A DNA stretch of 64,000 bases from Cohnella faecalis (GTDB lineage: Bacteria > Bacillota > Bacilli > Paenibacillales > Paenibacillaceae), in NCBI RefSeq assembly GCF_003570905.1, contig NZ_QXJM01000040.1, forward strand, positions 558,001-622,000, in the 5' to 3' direction. Both the position numbers and the translations under genes were made by a program. Below are positions 44,843 to 53,270 of the stretch, piece by piece (the stretch's first letter is position 1; every line of letters begins with the position of its first letter). The notes under the pieces are model-generated. The model made no database searches. It worked only from the letters and a program-made list of their open reading frames with translations, and was not told the DNA's origin.

Positions 44843-47314
44843 ATGACAAGCAGAACAATCGTGATCGTGGGCGGAGTAGCGGGAGGAGCCTCGGCAGCGG
44901 CGCGCTTGCGTCGTTTGAACGAGAATGACAGGATCATTATGTACGAGAGAGGCGAGCATATTTCCTTCGCAAATTGCGGGCTGCCTTATTATATCGGGGA
45001 GACGATTACGTCGCGGGAGAAGCTGCTTATCCAATCTCCCGCCGCTATGAAGAATCGGTTCGAGATCGATGTGCGCACAAGAACGGAGGTCATTCGAATC
45101 GACCGCGAGCGGAAGCAAGTTCACGTCCGCAGCGCGGAGACGGGAATGGAAGCCGCCCAGCCTTACGACTTGCTGCTGCTGTCGCCGGGAGCGAGACCGA
45201 TTATGCCTGATATTGAAGGCTTGCGGGAGGCGAACAACGTTTTCACTCTTCGCAACATACCGGATACCGATCGCATTAAGCGGTATGTGGACGAGCGAAA
45301 ACCAGGCCATGCCACAATCGTCGGCGGCGGCTTTATCGGAATCGAGATGGCGGAAAGCTTAAGGGAACGAGGAATGGACGTTGCCTTGCTGGAGAGGAAC
45401 GCTCAGGTGCTTGGCCCGCTTGACTTCGAAATGGCCAAAGCAGTCGAGCGGCATGTGGCGCAGAAAGGCGTAAAAGTCGTTCTTAATACCGCAATTGCCG
45501 CTGTCGAGCGCGCAGGAACTCGAATTCGGCTCGATTCCGGAAAGATAATGGATACGGATATGATCATTATGGCGATCGGCGTTGAGCCGGAAAATATTCT
45601 TGCGAAGGAAGCGGGACTGGAGCTCGGCGTTCGCGGAGCCATTAAGGTGAACGAGCATTTGCAGACGAGCGATCCTGCGATTTATGCGGTAGGCGATGCT
45701 ATTGAGGTAAAGGATCGGATAAACGGCTTTGACACGGTCGTTCCTCTGGCATGGGGAGCCAACCGGCAAGGGCGATTGGCGGCCGATCATATGAACGGCA
45801 GAGAAGCGGTCTATCGCGGCGCTTACGGCACGGCTATCGTCAAAGTATTCGATTTGACGGCGGCGGTGACCGGCAGCAATGAGAAGACGTTGCGTAAGCT
45901 CGGCATCCCGTTCGAGACGATTCATATTCATCCGAATTCCCACGCCGGTTATTATCCGGGAGCCGCTTCGATAGCGCTCAAGCTTCTTTTTGACCCGTCG
46001 ACCGGCGCTATCCTCGGAGCTCAAGCTGTCGGGTCGGAGGGTGTGGACAAGCGGCTCGATGTAATCGCGACGGCTATAAGGGCGGGGTTGCGCGCCCAGG
46101 ACTTGGCTGATCTGGAGCTGTCCTATGCGCCTCCATATTCGTCGGCCAAGGATCCGGTGAACATGGCCGGTTATGTCGCTTCCAATGTTATGGAGGGGCT
46201 CGTTCGGACGATGCAATGGCACGAGGTCGACGGTTTCGTCGCCGAAGGCGGTCTGTTGATCGACGTGAGGGACGCGGTAGAAAGGGATTTCGGTTACATT
46301 CCCGGCTCCGTCAATATCCCGGTCAACGATTTGCGGGAACGATTAGGCGAGCTGCCCAAAGACAAGGAGCTCGTCGTATCCTGTCAGGTAGGACTTCGCG
46401 GATACATCGCCGCCCGGATGCTTGCGCAGCACGGGTTCCGCGTACGGAACGTCGACGGAGGCTACAAAACGTATTCGGCGGCGATGTGGAAGGACGAGGA
46501 ATCGGCCTCGTTTCCGTCGAATGATTCCAAGAGGGAATCGGCGCCAGTGCAGGTGCAGCCGGAGACGCAACGGCCGACGAAGTCGGTTCTCGTGGATGCT
46601 TGCGGCATGCAATGCCCGGGTCCGATCATGAAAGTATACGAGGCGATGGCGGAGCTCGGCGAAGGGGATTTGCTTGAGGTGAAGGCAACCGACTTCGGCT
46701 TTTCCAGCGACATTAAGAAGTGGGCGGAAAAATCGGGGCATTCGCTGGAATCGCTGGATACGTCCTCCGGAGTCGTCCATGCGACGATTCGAAAAGCGAA
46801 AGCGGCAGAACGACGGATGACGACGGGACGGCAGTCGGAAACCCGCGACGGGACGACCATGGTCGTCTTCAGCGGAGATTTGGACAAGGCGATCGCTTCG
46901 TTCATTATAGCCTCCGGCGCGGCTGCGATGGGGAAGAGCGTGACGATGTTTTTTACCTTCTGGGGATTGAACGTTCTGCGCAAGCCGGACGCGCCGTCCG
47001 TGCGCAAATCCGGTCTGGAGAGGATGCTCGGCTTCATGATGCCGAACAGCAGCAAGAGCTTGCCGATGTCCAAGATGAATATGGCCGGAATGGGGCCCCG
47101 CATGATCCGTCACGTCATGAAGAAGAAGAACGTCGATTCTCTTGAGCAATTAATGGACGGGGCGATCCGTGCGGGCGTGAAGCTGGTCGCTTGTACGATG
47201 AGCATGGACATTATGGGGATCAAACGGGAAGAGCTGATGGACGGCATTGAGTACGGCGGGGTGGCGACTTTTCTCGGCGATGCGGAAGATGCCGGGGTGA
47301 ACTTGTTTATCTGA
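44843..47314 (+). CDS. CoA-disulfide reductase fused to rhodanese, TusA and DsrE domains
   Basis: An 823-residue sulfur-relay fusion. Residues 1-440 are a CoA-disulfide-reductase-type flavoprotein: FAD motif VIVGGVAGGASAAARLRRL, redox Cys45 in FANCGLPYYIG and the second dinucleotide motif ATIVGGGFIGIEMAESL. Residues about 455-555 are a rhodanese with Cys514 (SCQVGLRG). About 575-645 is TusA, with Cys591 in DACGMQCPGP. About 665-823 is a DsrE/DsrF/YrkE-type domain with Cys784. It likely reduces persulfides and passes sulfane sulfur between domains. Its operators and the CstR-like gene downstream point to induction by sulfide or polysulfide stress. Confidence 0.92.
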   Translation: MTSRTIVIVGGVAGGASAAARLRRLNENDRIIMYERGEHISFANCGLPYYIGETITSREKLLIQSPAAMKNRFEIDVRTRTEVIRIDRERKQVHVRSAETGMEAAQPYDLLLLSPGARPIMPDIEGLREANNVFTLRNIPDTDRIKRYVDERKPGHATIVGGGFIGIEMAESLRERGMDVALLERNAQVLGPLDFEMAKAVERHVAQKGVKVVLNTAIAAVERAGTRIRLDSGKIMDTDMIIMAIGVEPENILAKEAGLELGVRGAIKVNEHLQTSDPAIYAVGDAIEVKDRINGFDTVVPLAWGANRQGRLAADHMNGREAVYRGAYGTAIVKVFDLTAAVTGSNEKTLRKLGIPFETIHIHPNSHAGYYPGAASIALKLLFDPSTGAILGAQAVGSEGVDKRLDVIATAIRAGLRAQDLADLELSYAPPYSSAKDPVNMAGYVASNVMEGLVRTMQWHEVDGFVAEGGLLIDVRDAVERDFGYIPGSVNIPVNDLRERLGELPKDKELVVSCQVGLRGYIAARMLAQHGFRVRNVDGGYKTYSAAMWKDEESASFPSNDSKRESAPVQVQPETQRPTKSVLVDACGMQCPGPIMKVYEAMAELGEGDLLEVKATDFGFSSDIKKWAEKSGHSLESLDTSSGVVHATIRKAKAAERRMTTGRQSETRDGTTMVVFSGDLDKAIASFIIASGAAAMGKSVTMFFTFWGLNVLRKPDAPSVRKSGLERMLGFMMPNSSKSLPMSKMNMAGMGPRMIRHVMKKKNVDSLEQLMDGAIRAGVKLVACTMSMDIMGIKREELMDGIEYGGVATFLGDAEDAGVNLFI

Positions 47315-47334
47315 CGAAAAGGGGCGATGGGAAA

Positions 47335-47595
47335 ATGGAGTATAACAGCCAGATCCAGAACAGGCTTAAGAGGATAGAAGGGCAGATTCGCGGCGTTCTC
47401 GGCATGATGGAGGAAGGCAAGGACTGCCGAGACATCGTTACGCAGCTGACGGCGATCCGGACGGCTGTCGACCGGTCGATCGGCCTGGTCATCGGTTCGA
47501 ACCTGGAGCATTGCATCCAAGACGAGCTGAAGAACGGGAACTCCCCGGATAAGGTTATCCAAGAAGCGGTGGAGCTGCTGGTCAAAAGCCGTTGA
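47335..47595 (+). CDS. cstR: CstR-like persulfide-sensing repressor (CsoR family)
   Basis: An 86-residue CsoR/FrmR-family repressor. The start is YNSQIQNRLKRIEGQIRGV. Cys31 (EEGKDCRDIV) and Cys60 (SNLEHC) match the two reactive cysteines of Staphylococcus CstR. The position four before Cys60, which is His in copper-sensing CsoR, is Asn56 here, so persulfide sensing is more likely than copper sensing. It is 21 bases after the sulfur-relay fusion gene and should repress that operon, itself included. Confidence 0.88.
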   Translation: MEYNSQIQNRLKRIEGQIRGVLGMMEEGKDCRDIVTQLTAIRTAVDRSIGLVIGSNLEHCIQDELKNGNSPDKVIQEAVELLVKSR

Positions 47596-47701
47596 TGCAT
47601 GGTTGGAATCGGTTGATCGGACAGAGGAACTATCGGCAAAGCATTGATTTTATCGGGCAGCGACGGCGAGGATAGGCAAAGTGCTGCCAAAGATGTTGTC
47701 A

Positions 47702-47835
47702 TTGACCGGGACCGTCTGACTGTGTTAAATTATTTAAGTATGCGATTAGACGCATATCCTTGCTCTCCCGCCGAATGGCCTGTCCATGCGGTATCAGAAG
47801 GGGAGGGCCAAAGACCAAAAGGAGGTATACGGAAG
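47702..47835 (+). promoter_or_regulatory. rpsF promoter and structured leader
   Basis: TTGACC (47702-47707) and TTAAAT (47725-47730) are 17 bases apart. The leader that follows can fold with CTCCC near 47764 pairing to GGGAG near 47803, enclosing a CCG-containing bulge and ATGG/CCAT stem. This is similar in idea to the S6:S18-binding leader known for rpsF operons. An AAGGAGG site precedes the ATG. Confidence 0.5.
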
Positions 47836-48126
47836 ATGCGCAACTACGAGTTGATGTACATTATCCGTCCAGACGTGGAATCCGAATCCGTTCAAGCTGT
47901 CGTGGAAAAATTCCAGGGCATCATCGCGAACGGCGGAGAGATCGTAAAGCATGATCTGCTTGGCAAAAAGCGGCTTGCTTACGAAATCAACAAACACCGC
48001 GAAGGGACTTATGTACTGGTTCATTTCAAGGGAACGTCCGCAATCGTGACGGAACTTGAACGCGTATTGAAGATTACGGATGAAGTTATCCGTCATATGG
48101 TCGTTCGCGACGTCGTCAGCGCGTAA
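47836..48126 (+). CDS. rpsF: 30S ribosomal protein S6
   Basis: A 96-residue small-subunit ribosomal protein. It begins RNYELMYIIRPDVESESVQ and has the conserved LLGKKRLAYEINKHREGTY. First gene of the rpsF-ssb-rpsR operon. The ATG at 47836 follows AAGGAGG; the open frame upstream of it is leader sequence. Confidence 0.97.
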   Translation: MRNYELMYIIRPDVESESVQAVVEKFQGIIANGGEIVKHDLLGKKRLAYEINKHREGTYVLVHFKGTSAIVTELERVLKITDEVIRHMVVRDVVSA

Positions 48127-48189
48127 GAACAGTACGGAAGCCCGGCGGGTTACCGCCGCATCCGTCATGAACGGGGAGGGAAATGTTCC

Positions 48190-48696
48190 ATGTTGAACCG
48201 GGTCATTCTGATCGGACGCTTAACCAAAGATCCTGAGCTTCGCTACACGCCGGCCGGAGTAGCTGTCGCCCAATTTACGCTGGCGGTGGATCGCCCATTC
48301 TCGCGCGAGCAATCGTCCGAGAGGGAAGCGGATTTCATCCCTATCGTCGTATGGCGTCAACTGGCCGAGACGTGCGCCAACTACCTTCGCAAAGGCCGCT
48401 TGGCCGCCGTGGAAGGCCGCATGCAAGTGCGGAACTACGAGAACAACGAAGGCCGTCGCGTTTACGTGACGGAAGTGGTAGCCGACAATGTGCGCTTCCT
48501 GGAGTCGCCGAACCGCGAGGGCGGGGCTTCGCAAGGAAGAGACGAGTTCGCCGGCAATAGCGGGAACTCGGGCGGAGGCGGATACGGAGGAAGCAGCCGC
48601 AGCAGCGGACCTCGGAATAGCGGGAACAACAATCAAGATCCCTTCGCCGATGACGGCAAACCGATAGATATTTCGGACGATGATTTGCCATTTTAA
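48190..48696 (+). CDS. ssb: Single-stranded DNA-binding protein
   Basis: A 168-residue SSB that coats single-stranded DNA and recruits repair and replication proteins. The OB fold runs from NRVILIGRLTKDPELRYTPAG to about residue 108. A Gly/Ser/Asn-rich linker follows, and the acidic tip ends DISDDDLPF, the partner-binding tail. Confidence 0.97.
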   Translation: MLNRVILIGRLTKDPELRYTPAGVAVAQFTLAVDRPFSREQSSEREADFIPIVVWRQLAETCANYLRKGRLAAVEGRMQVRNYENNEGRRVYVTEVVADNVRFLESPNREGGASQGRDEFAGNSGNSGGGGYGGSSRSSGPRNSGNNNQDPFADDGKPIDISDDDLPF

Positions 48697-48717
48697 CTGG
48701 AAAGGACGACTGAACTC

Positions 48718-49056
48718 ATGAGCGAACAACAAGCAGCAGCTCCAGCAGCCCGTGAAGAGCGCACTTATACGCCACGCGAAAATCGTGGTCCGGGAGGCGG
48801 CGGCGATCGCGAGCAACGCGAGCCCCGCAAATTCCGTCGCGGACGCAACAAGCGCCGCAAAGTGTGCTATTTCACGGTTAATAAAATCAAGCACGTCGAT
48901 TACAAAGACCTGGACCTTCTTCGCAAGTTCATCAGCGAGCGCGGCAAAATCTTGCCACGCCGCGTAACGGGAACGAAAGCGAAGTATCAGCGCATGCTGA
49001 CGGTAGCGGTCAAACGCTCCCGCCAAATGGCTTTGCTTCCTTACACGACCGAGTAG
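48718..49056 (+). CDS. rpsR: 30S ribosomal protein S18
   Basis: S18 pairs with S6 on the small-subunit platform. The conserved core begins RNKRRKVCYFTVNKIKHVDY and ends RQMALLPYT. At 112 aa it is longer than the usual 75-90 because of an N-terminal Ala/Arg/Gly-rich extension of about 35 residues (EERTYTPRENRGPGGGGD). The ATG at 48718 is preceded by GGAAAGGA. Internal starts near the core have no ribosome site. Confidence 0.95.
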   Translation: MSEQQAAAPAAREERTYTPRENRGPGGGGDREQREPRKFRRGRNKRRKVCYFTVNKIKHVDYKDLDLLRKFISERGKILPRRVTGTKAKYQRMLTVAVKRSRQMALLPYTTE

Positions 49057-49063
49057 TCGGCGA

Positions 49064-49113
49064 ATAAAAATCCTCCTAGCTTACAGGAAACTGTCGGCTA
49101 GGGGGATTTTTTT
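49064..49113 (+). terminator. Intrinsic terminator after rpsR
   Basis: AAAAATCCTCCTAGC pairs with GCTAGGGGGATTTTT around a 16-nt loop, followed by more T. It closes the rpsF operon. Confidence 0.9.
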
Positions 49114-49126
49114 ATTTTTGTTCACA

Positions 49127-49144
49127 TTGTGATTTTTATCACAA
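49127..49144. promoter_or_regulatory. Fnr-type box before the small Cys-rich gene
   Basis: TTGTGA-TTTTTA-TCACAA is a perfect Fnr/CRP-type palindrome. With TACGCT (49165-49170) as the -10, its centre is about 41.5 bases before the predicted transcription start, the classic class II activator position. Confidence 0.7.
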
Positions 49145-49202
49145 ACACCGCCGACAGAACATGTTACGCTGAAATCAACAAAAGACGGGAGTGATGATCG
49201 CC

Positions 49203-49391
49203 ATGAAAACGATGGAGACGCGGATTACCGAAAATTTATTGAGGTTTTGCTATCCTTGTCCGCACGCCGACGAATGCACGACGGAGGAGGATTGCCGGGC
49301 ATGCTGGGCGGAGAGAGCGGCTATCGAGGACGAGGAAGAAGAAGGCCCCGCGCTCACAAGACGCCTGTTAAGAGAGTGCGAGGAGATATAG
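49203..49391 (+). CDS. Small Cys-rich protein, possible metal-binding
   Basis: About 62 residues, no family recognised. Six cysteines: CYPCPHADEC, then EDCRACW and a late REC. The pattern C-x2-C-x5-C-x6-C-x2-C could hold zinc or an iron-sulfur centre. The C-terminal half is acidic. ATG at 49203 follows GGGAGTGATG. It directly follows a perfect Fnr box, so it is probably made without oxygen. Confidence 0.65.
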   Translation: MKTMETRITENLLRFCYPCPHADECTTEEDCRACWAERAAIEDEEEEGPALTRRLLRECEEI

Positions 49392-49441
49392 TCGGCGGGG
49401 CTCGATCGGCTCCGGCAGTGTCACGAGATCGACTTAGATCT

Positions 49442-49457
49442 TGTGACAAAGATCACA
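49442..49457. promoter_or_regulatory. Second Fnr-type box, before the HPF gene
   Basis: TGTGA-CAAAGA-TCACA is a perfect core. GATACT (49479-49484) can serve as the -10, again placing the box about 41.5 bases upstream of the start of transcription. The next gene start is at 49580. Confidence 0.7.
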
Positions 49458-49579
49458 TCCAAAGCCATACAAAAGTTGGATACTGAAGGTGCGCGGAAGA
49501 CGAGAGTTCATGGAGTCTCCTGCACGACTACGAACTAACCGATCTCTAATCTCATTGACTAGTTGGGAGCGTGAGCGGA

Positions 49580-50125
49580 ATGAAAACGATAGTTCACGGC
49601 ACGAATTTGCAGCCGACGGAGGCTCTTCGCTATTACACGGAGCAAAGAATGGCCCGGCTGGAATCTTACCGGCTGGAAGGGGCGGAGGCGCACGTCCAGA
49701 TGACGGTCGTCGGTCACAAGGGTCTTCATAAAGCGGAAATTACGCTTCATGGACACGAGGCCACTTTTCGGGCGGAGGAAGTAACGGAGGATATGTACGC
49801 TTCCGTAGACGGATCCGTCTCCAAGCTGGAGCGGGCCGTCCTGAAGTTCCGCCAGAGGAGAAAGGATCTTCATCGCCGGCCCGCAGAGCATGCGATCAGC
49901 GCGCCGCAGCCGCCGGAAGGGTGGGAGGATGCTCCCGATGGAGAGCCGTTCCCGGTTATCCGCGTCAAGCATGTGGAAGCCAAGCCGGAGAGCGTTCAGG
50001 AAGCTCTGCTGCAAATGAACATCCTCGATCATTCCTTCCGCCTGTACACGAATGACGAGACGAATCGGGTGGAGGTCGTGTATCGCCGCAAAGACGGGGG
50101 ATACGGGCTCATCACAACAACTTAA
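49580..50125 (+). CDS. hpf: Long ribosome hibernation promoting factor
   Basis: A 181-residue HPF/RaiA-type protein that silences ribosomes by forming 100S dimers. The N-terminal domain begins KTIVHGTNLQPTEALRYYTEQ, and the C-terminal dimerisation domain (about 125-181) has VIRVKHVEAKPESVQEALLQM and YRRKDGGYGLI. The ATG at 49580 is preferred over a GTG at 49571. A second hpf outside this window is possible. Its Fnr box suggests ribosome storage during oxygen limitation. Confidence 0.88.
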   Translation: MKTIVHGTNLQPTEALRYYTEQRMARLESYRLEGAEAHVQMTVVGHKGLHKAEITLHGHEATFRAEEVTEDMYASVDGSVSKLERAVLKFRQRRKDLHRRPAEHAISAPQPPEGWEDAPDGEPFPVIRVKHVEAKPESVQEALLQMNILDHSFRLYTNDETNRVEVVYRRKDGGYGLITTT

Positions 50126-50183
50126 CCGCAACTATTAAACGAAATTTTTCAAGAGTCGCGCCTATACAAGGGAGGTCATTTTC

Positions 50184-50609
50184 ATGTTCAATCGCATTCT
50201 CGTTGCTTATGACGGTTCAGAGTTATCCCGCAAGGCGCTTGATAAAGCCATTTCGCTTGCTACGGAGCAAGGAGCTTCCATCGTCGCCGCGCATGTGTAC
50301 CAGCTGCCCGTGTTCGTAATCGGTCAAGGCTACGCTTTGCCGAACGATTTTTTGGTTCAAATGCGGGAGCGGGCTCGGCAAAACGTAGCGGAGGCGGAGA
50401 AGCTGCTGGATCGGCTGCCGAACTCCAAAGCAGTGCTGCTCGAAGGCGTTCCGGACAAAGAGATCGTGGAATACGCGGAAGCGAACGGGATCGACCTGAT
50501 CGTTATGGGCAGCAGGGGACTGGGAGCGATTCGCGAGATGGTGCTTGGGAGCGTCAGTCACAGAGTCGTTCAGCATGCCAAAGCTTCGGTGCTTGTCGTA
50601 AAAGAATAG
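50184..50609 (+). CDS. Universal stress protein (UspA family)
   Basis: A 141-residue UspA-fold protein. It starts FNRILVAYDGSELSRKALDK and has the ATP-binding pattern MGSRGLGAIREMVLGSVSHR (G-x2-G-x9-G-S). It lies between hpf and adhE and probably shares the anaerobic control of this block. Confidence 0.92.
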   Translation: MFNRILVAYDGSELSRKALDKAISLATEQGASIVAAHVYQLPVFVIGQGYALPNDFLVQMRERARQNVAEAEKLLDRLPNSKAVLLEGVPDKEIVEYAEANGIDLIVMGSRGLGAIREMVLGSVSHRVVQHAKASVLVVKE

Positions 50610-50634
50610 ATCGTTATTAGGGGAGGAATTCAAT

Positions 50635-53244
50635 ATGGCCGTAAAAGAAAACGTTGGCGCAAAAGAGGTTTCGTCGCAGACGGAGGTTCATCGCTTGGCG
50701 GAACGCGCCAGAAGGGCGTTCGAAGCTTATATGGAGCTCGATCAGGAGCAGGTAGACAAGATCGTGCAGCAGATGGCGCTGGCCGGACTGGATAAGCATA
50801 TGCTGCTGGCGAAAATGGCGGTAGAGGAAACCGGCCGGGGAGTGTACGAGGACAAGATTACGAAGAACCTGTTCGCTACGGAATATATCTATCACAGCAT
50901 CAAGAACGAGAAAACCGTCGGTGTCATCGAAGACAATCCTTACGAGAGCTATCGGAAGGTTGCCGAGCCGGTCGGCGTTATAGCGGGCATTACGCCGGTG
51001 ACGAACCCGACGTCGACGACGATGTTCAAGGCGCTCATCGCAGCCAAGACGCGGAATCCGATCATCTTCGCCTTCCATCCGTCGGCGCAACAGTCCAGCG
51101 CGGAAGCGGCGAAGACGCTGCTTGACGCCGCTGTTGCAGCGGGGGCTCCCGAGCATTGCATCCAATGGATCGAGCATCCGTCGGTGGAAGCGACCGGGCT
51201 GCTCATGAACCATCCCGACGTCGCTCTTGTCCTCGCTACAGGCGGCTCCGCCATGGTAAAGGCCGCATACAGCACAGGCAAGCCGGCGCTCGGCGTCGGA
51301 CCGGGCAACGTTCCTTGCTTCATCGAGCGGACGGCGGATCTGGAGCAAGCGGTGACCGACCTGATTTTGTCCAAGACGTTCGACAACGGCATGATCTGCG
51401 CTTCGGAGCAGGCGGTCATCCTCGATGAGCCGATCTACGACAAGGCGAAAAAGCTGATGATCGACAACGGCTGTTATTTCCTGAACAAGGAAGAGACGGA
51501 AGCCGTATCGAAGCTCGTCATCAATCCCGAAAAATGCGCCGTCAACGCCGTCATCGTCGGCCAGCCGGCCGTGAAAATCGCGGAAATGGCGGGTCTGACC
51601 GTACCGGCAGGCACGAAGGCTCTTGTTGCGGAGCTGACGGGCGTCGGCGAGAAGTACCCGCTGTCCGCGGAGAAGCTGAGCCCGGTGCTCGCTTGCTATA
51701 AGGTCAAAACAGCTGAGCAAGGCATCGAGCGAGCCGCGCAAGTCGTCGCCTACGGCGGCATGGGTCACTCGTCGGTCATCCATTCGAACGACCAAGCGGT
51801 GATCGCAGCCTTTTCCGCCCGCTTGCAGACCGGACGCATTATCGTGAACGCGCCTTCGACGCATGGAGCGATCGGCGATATTTACAATACGAACCTTCCA
51901 TCGCTTACGCTGGGCTGCGGCTCTTACGGTCACAACTCGACGACGTCCAACGTCACGGCGGTCAACCTGATCAACGTGAAACGCGTCGCTTACCGCACGA
52001 CCAACATGCAATGGTTCAAGGTACCGCCCAAAATCTATTTCGAGAAGGGCTCCACGCAGTACCTGGAGAAAATGCCCGATATTACCCGGGTGATGATCGT
52101 GACCGACGGCTCCATGGTGCAGCTGGGCTATGCCGAAAAGGTTGAGTATTACCTTCGCAAGCGGAGAACGCCGGTCGCTATCGAAATCTTCTCCGACGTT
52201 GAGCCCGATCCTTCGGTCGATACGGTCGAACGCGGCACGCGCGTCATGGCGCAGTTCAAGCCGGACTGCATCATCGCTCTCGGCGGCGGCTCCCCGATGG
52301 ATGCGGCCAAGGCGATGTGGCTGTTCTACGAGTATCCGGATACGAGCTTCGATTCGTTGAAAATGAAGTTTCTGGACATTCGCAAACGGATATACAAATA
52401 CCCGCGCCTCGGACGCAAAGCGAAGTTCGTTGCGATTCCGACGACGTCGGGAACCGGCTCTGAGGTAACGTCGTTCGCCGTCATTACCGACAAGAACAAA
52501 GGCAACACGAAGTATCCGCTGGCCGATTACGAGCTCACTCCTGACGTTGCAATCATTGACCCGGACTACGTGTACAGCTTGCCTAAGACGGCAGTCGCGG
52601 ACACCGGTATGGACGTGCTGACTCACGCTATAGAAGCTTATGTATCGGTTATGGCGAATGATTACACGAACGGACTCGCTCTTCAGGCGATCAAGCTCGT
52701 ATTCGAGAATTTGGAAGCTTCTTACCATAAGGCCGACCCGAAAGCGCGGGAGAAAATGCACAATGCGTCGACGATCGCAGGCATGGCGTTCGCCAATGCG
52801 TTCCTCGGCATCAACCACAGCTTGGCGCATAAGTGGGGAGGCCAATATCATACGGCTCACGGACGTACGAACGCGATTCTAATGCCGCACGTCATTCGCT
52901 ACAACGCGCAGAAGCCGACGAAGTTCGCTTCGTTCCCGAAATACGATCATTTTGTTGCCGACCAGCGCTATGCAGACATCGCCCGCTTGCTCGGGCTGCC
53001 GGCCCGCACGACGGAAGAGGGCGTGAACAGCTTGATCGAAGCGATCCGCAAGCTGAACCGTTCGCTCGGCATACCGGAATCGTTCCAGGCAATCGGCTTC
53101 GAAGCTAACGATTTCGAGAGCCGGGTTGACTACCTCGCCGACCGCGCCTTCGAGGATCAATGCACGACTGCCAATCCGAGAATGCCGCTCGTGACCGAGC
53201 TGGCTGATGTCTATCGCAACGCTTTCTACGGCAAATTCGAGTAA
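50635..53244 (+). CDS. adhE: Bifunctional acetaldehyde-CoA/alcohol dehydrogenase
   Basis: An 869-residue two-domain fermentation enzyme that reduces acetyl-CoA through acetaldehyde to ethanol and regenerates NAD. The N-terminal aldehyde dehydrogenase (1 to about 440) has catalytic Cys255 in NGMICASEQ and GVGPGNVPCFIE. The C-terminal iron-dependent alcohol dehydrogenase has GGGSPMDAAKAMW, the metal site GMDVLTHAIEAYVS and NHSLAHKWGGQYHTAHGRTN. Such enzymes form long filaments (spirosomes). It is placed directly before pflB and pflA, which supply its acetyl-CoA. Confidence 0.97.
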   Translation: MAVKENVGAKEVSSQTEVHRLAERARRAFEAYMELDQEQVDKIVQQMALAGLDKHMLLAKMAVEETGRGVYEDKITKNLFATEYIYHSIKNEKTVGVIEDNPYESYRKVAEPVGVIAGITPVTNPTSTTMFKALIAAKTRNPIIFAFHPSAQQSSAEAAKTLLDAAVAAGAPEHCIQWIEHPSVEATGLLMNHPDVALVLATGGSAMVKAAYSTGKPALGVGPGNVPCFIERTADLEQAVTDLILSKTFDNGMICASEQAVILDEPIYDKAKKLMIDNGCYFLNKEETEAVSKLVINPEKCAVNAVIVGQPAVKIAEMAGLTVPAGTKALVAELTGVGEKYPLSAEKLSPVLACYKVKTAEQGIERAAQVVAYGGMGHSSVIHSNDQAVIAAFSARLQTGRIIVNAPSTHGAIGDIYNTNLPSLTLGCGSYGHNSTTSNVTAVNLINVKRVAYRTTNMQWFKVPPKIYFEKGSTQYLEKMPDITRVMIVTDGSMVQLGYAEKVEYYLRKRRTPVAIEIFSDVEPDPSVDTVERGTRVMAQFKPDCIIALGGGSPMDAAKAMWLFYEYPDTSFDSLKMKFLDIRKRIYKYPRLGRKAKFVAIPTTSGTGSEVTSFAVITDKNKGNTKYPLADYELTPDVAIIDPDYVYSLPKTAVADTGMDVLTHAIEAYVSVMANDYTNGLALQAIKLVFENLEASYHKADPKAREKMHNASTIAGMAFANAFLGINHSLAHKWGGQYHTAHGRTNAILMPHVIRYNAQKPTKFASFPKYDHFVADQRYADIARLLGLPARTTEEGVNSLIEAIRKLNRSLGIPESFQAIGFEANDFESRVDYLADRAFEDQCTTANPRMPLVTELADVYRNAFYGKFE

Positions 53245-53270
53245 CGGAATTCAGTAGGGAGGAACGGAAA

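Noticed and set aside
50617..52860. 747-residue frame antisense to adhE
   Set aside because: Long only because of the codon bias of adhE on the other strand; Arg/His/Val-rich with no domain.
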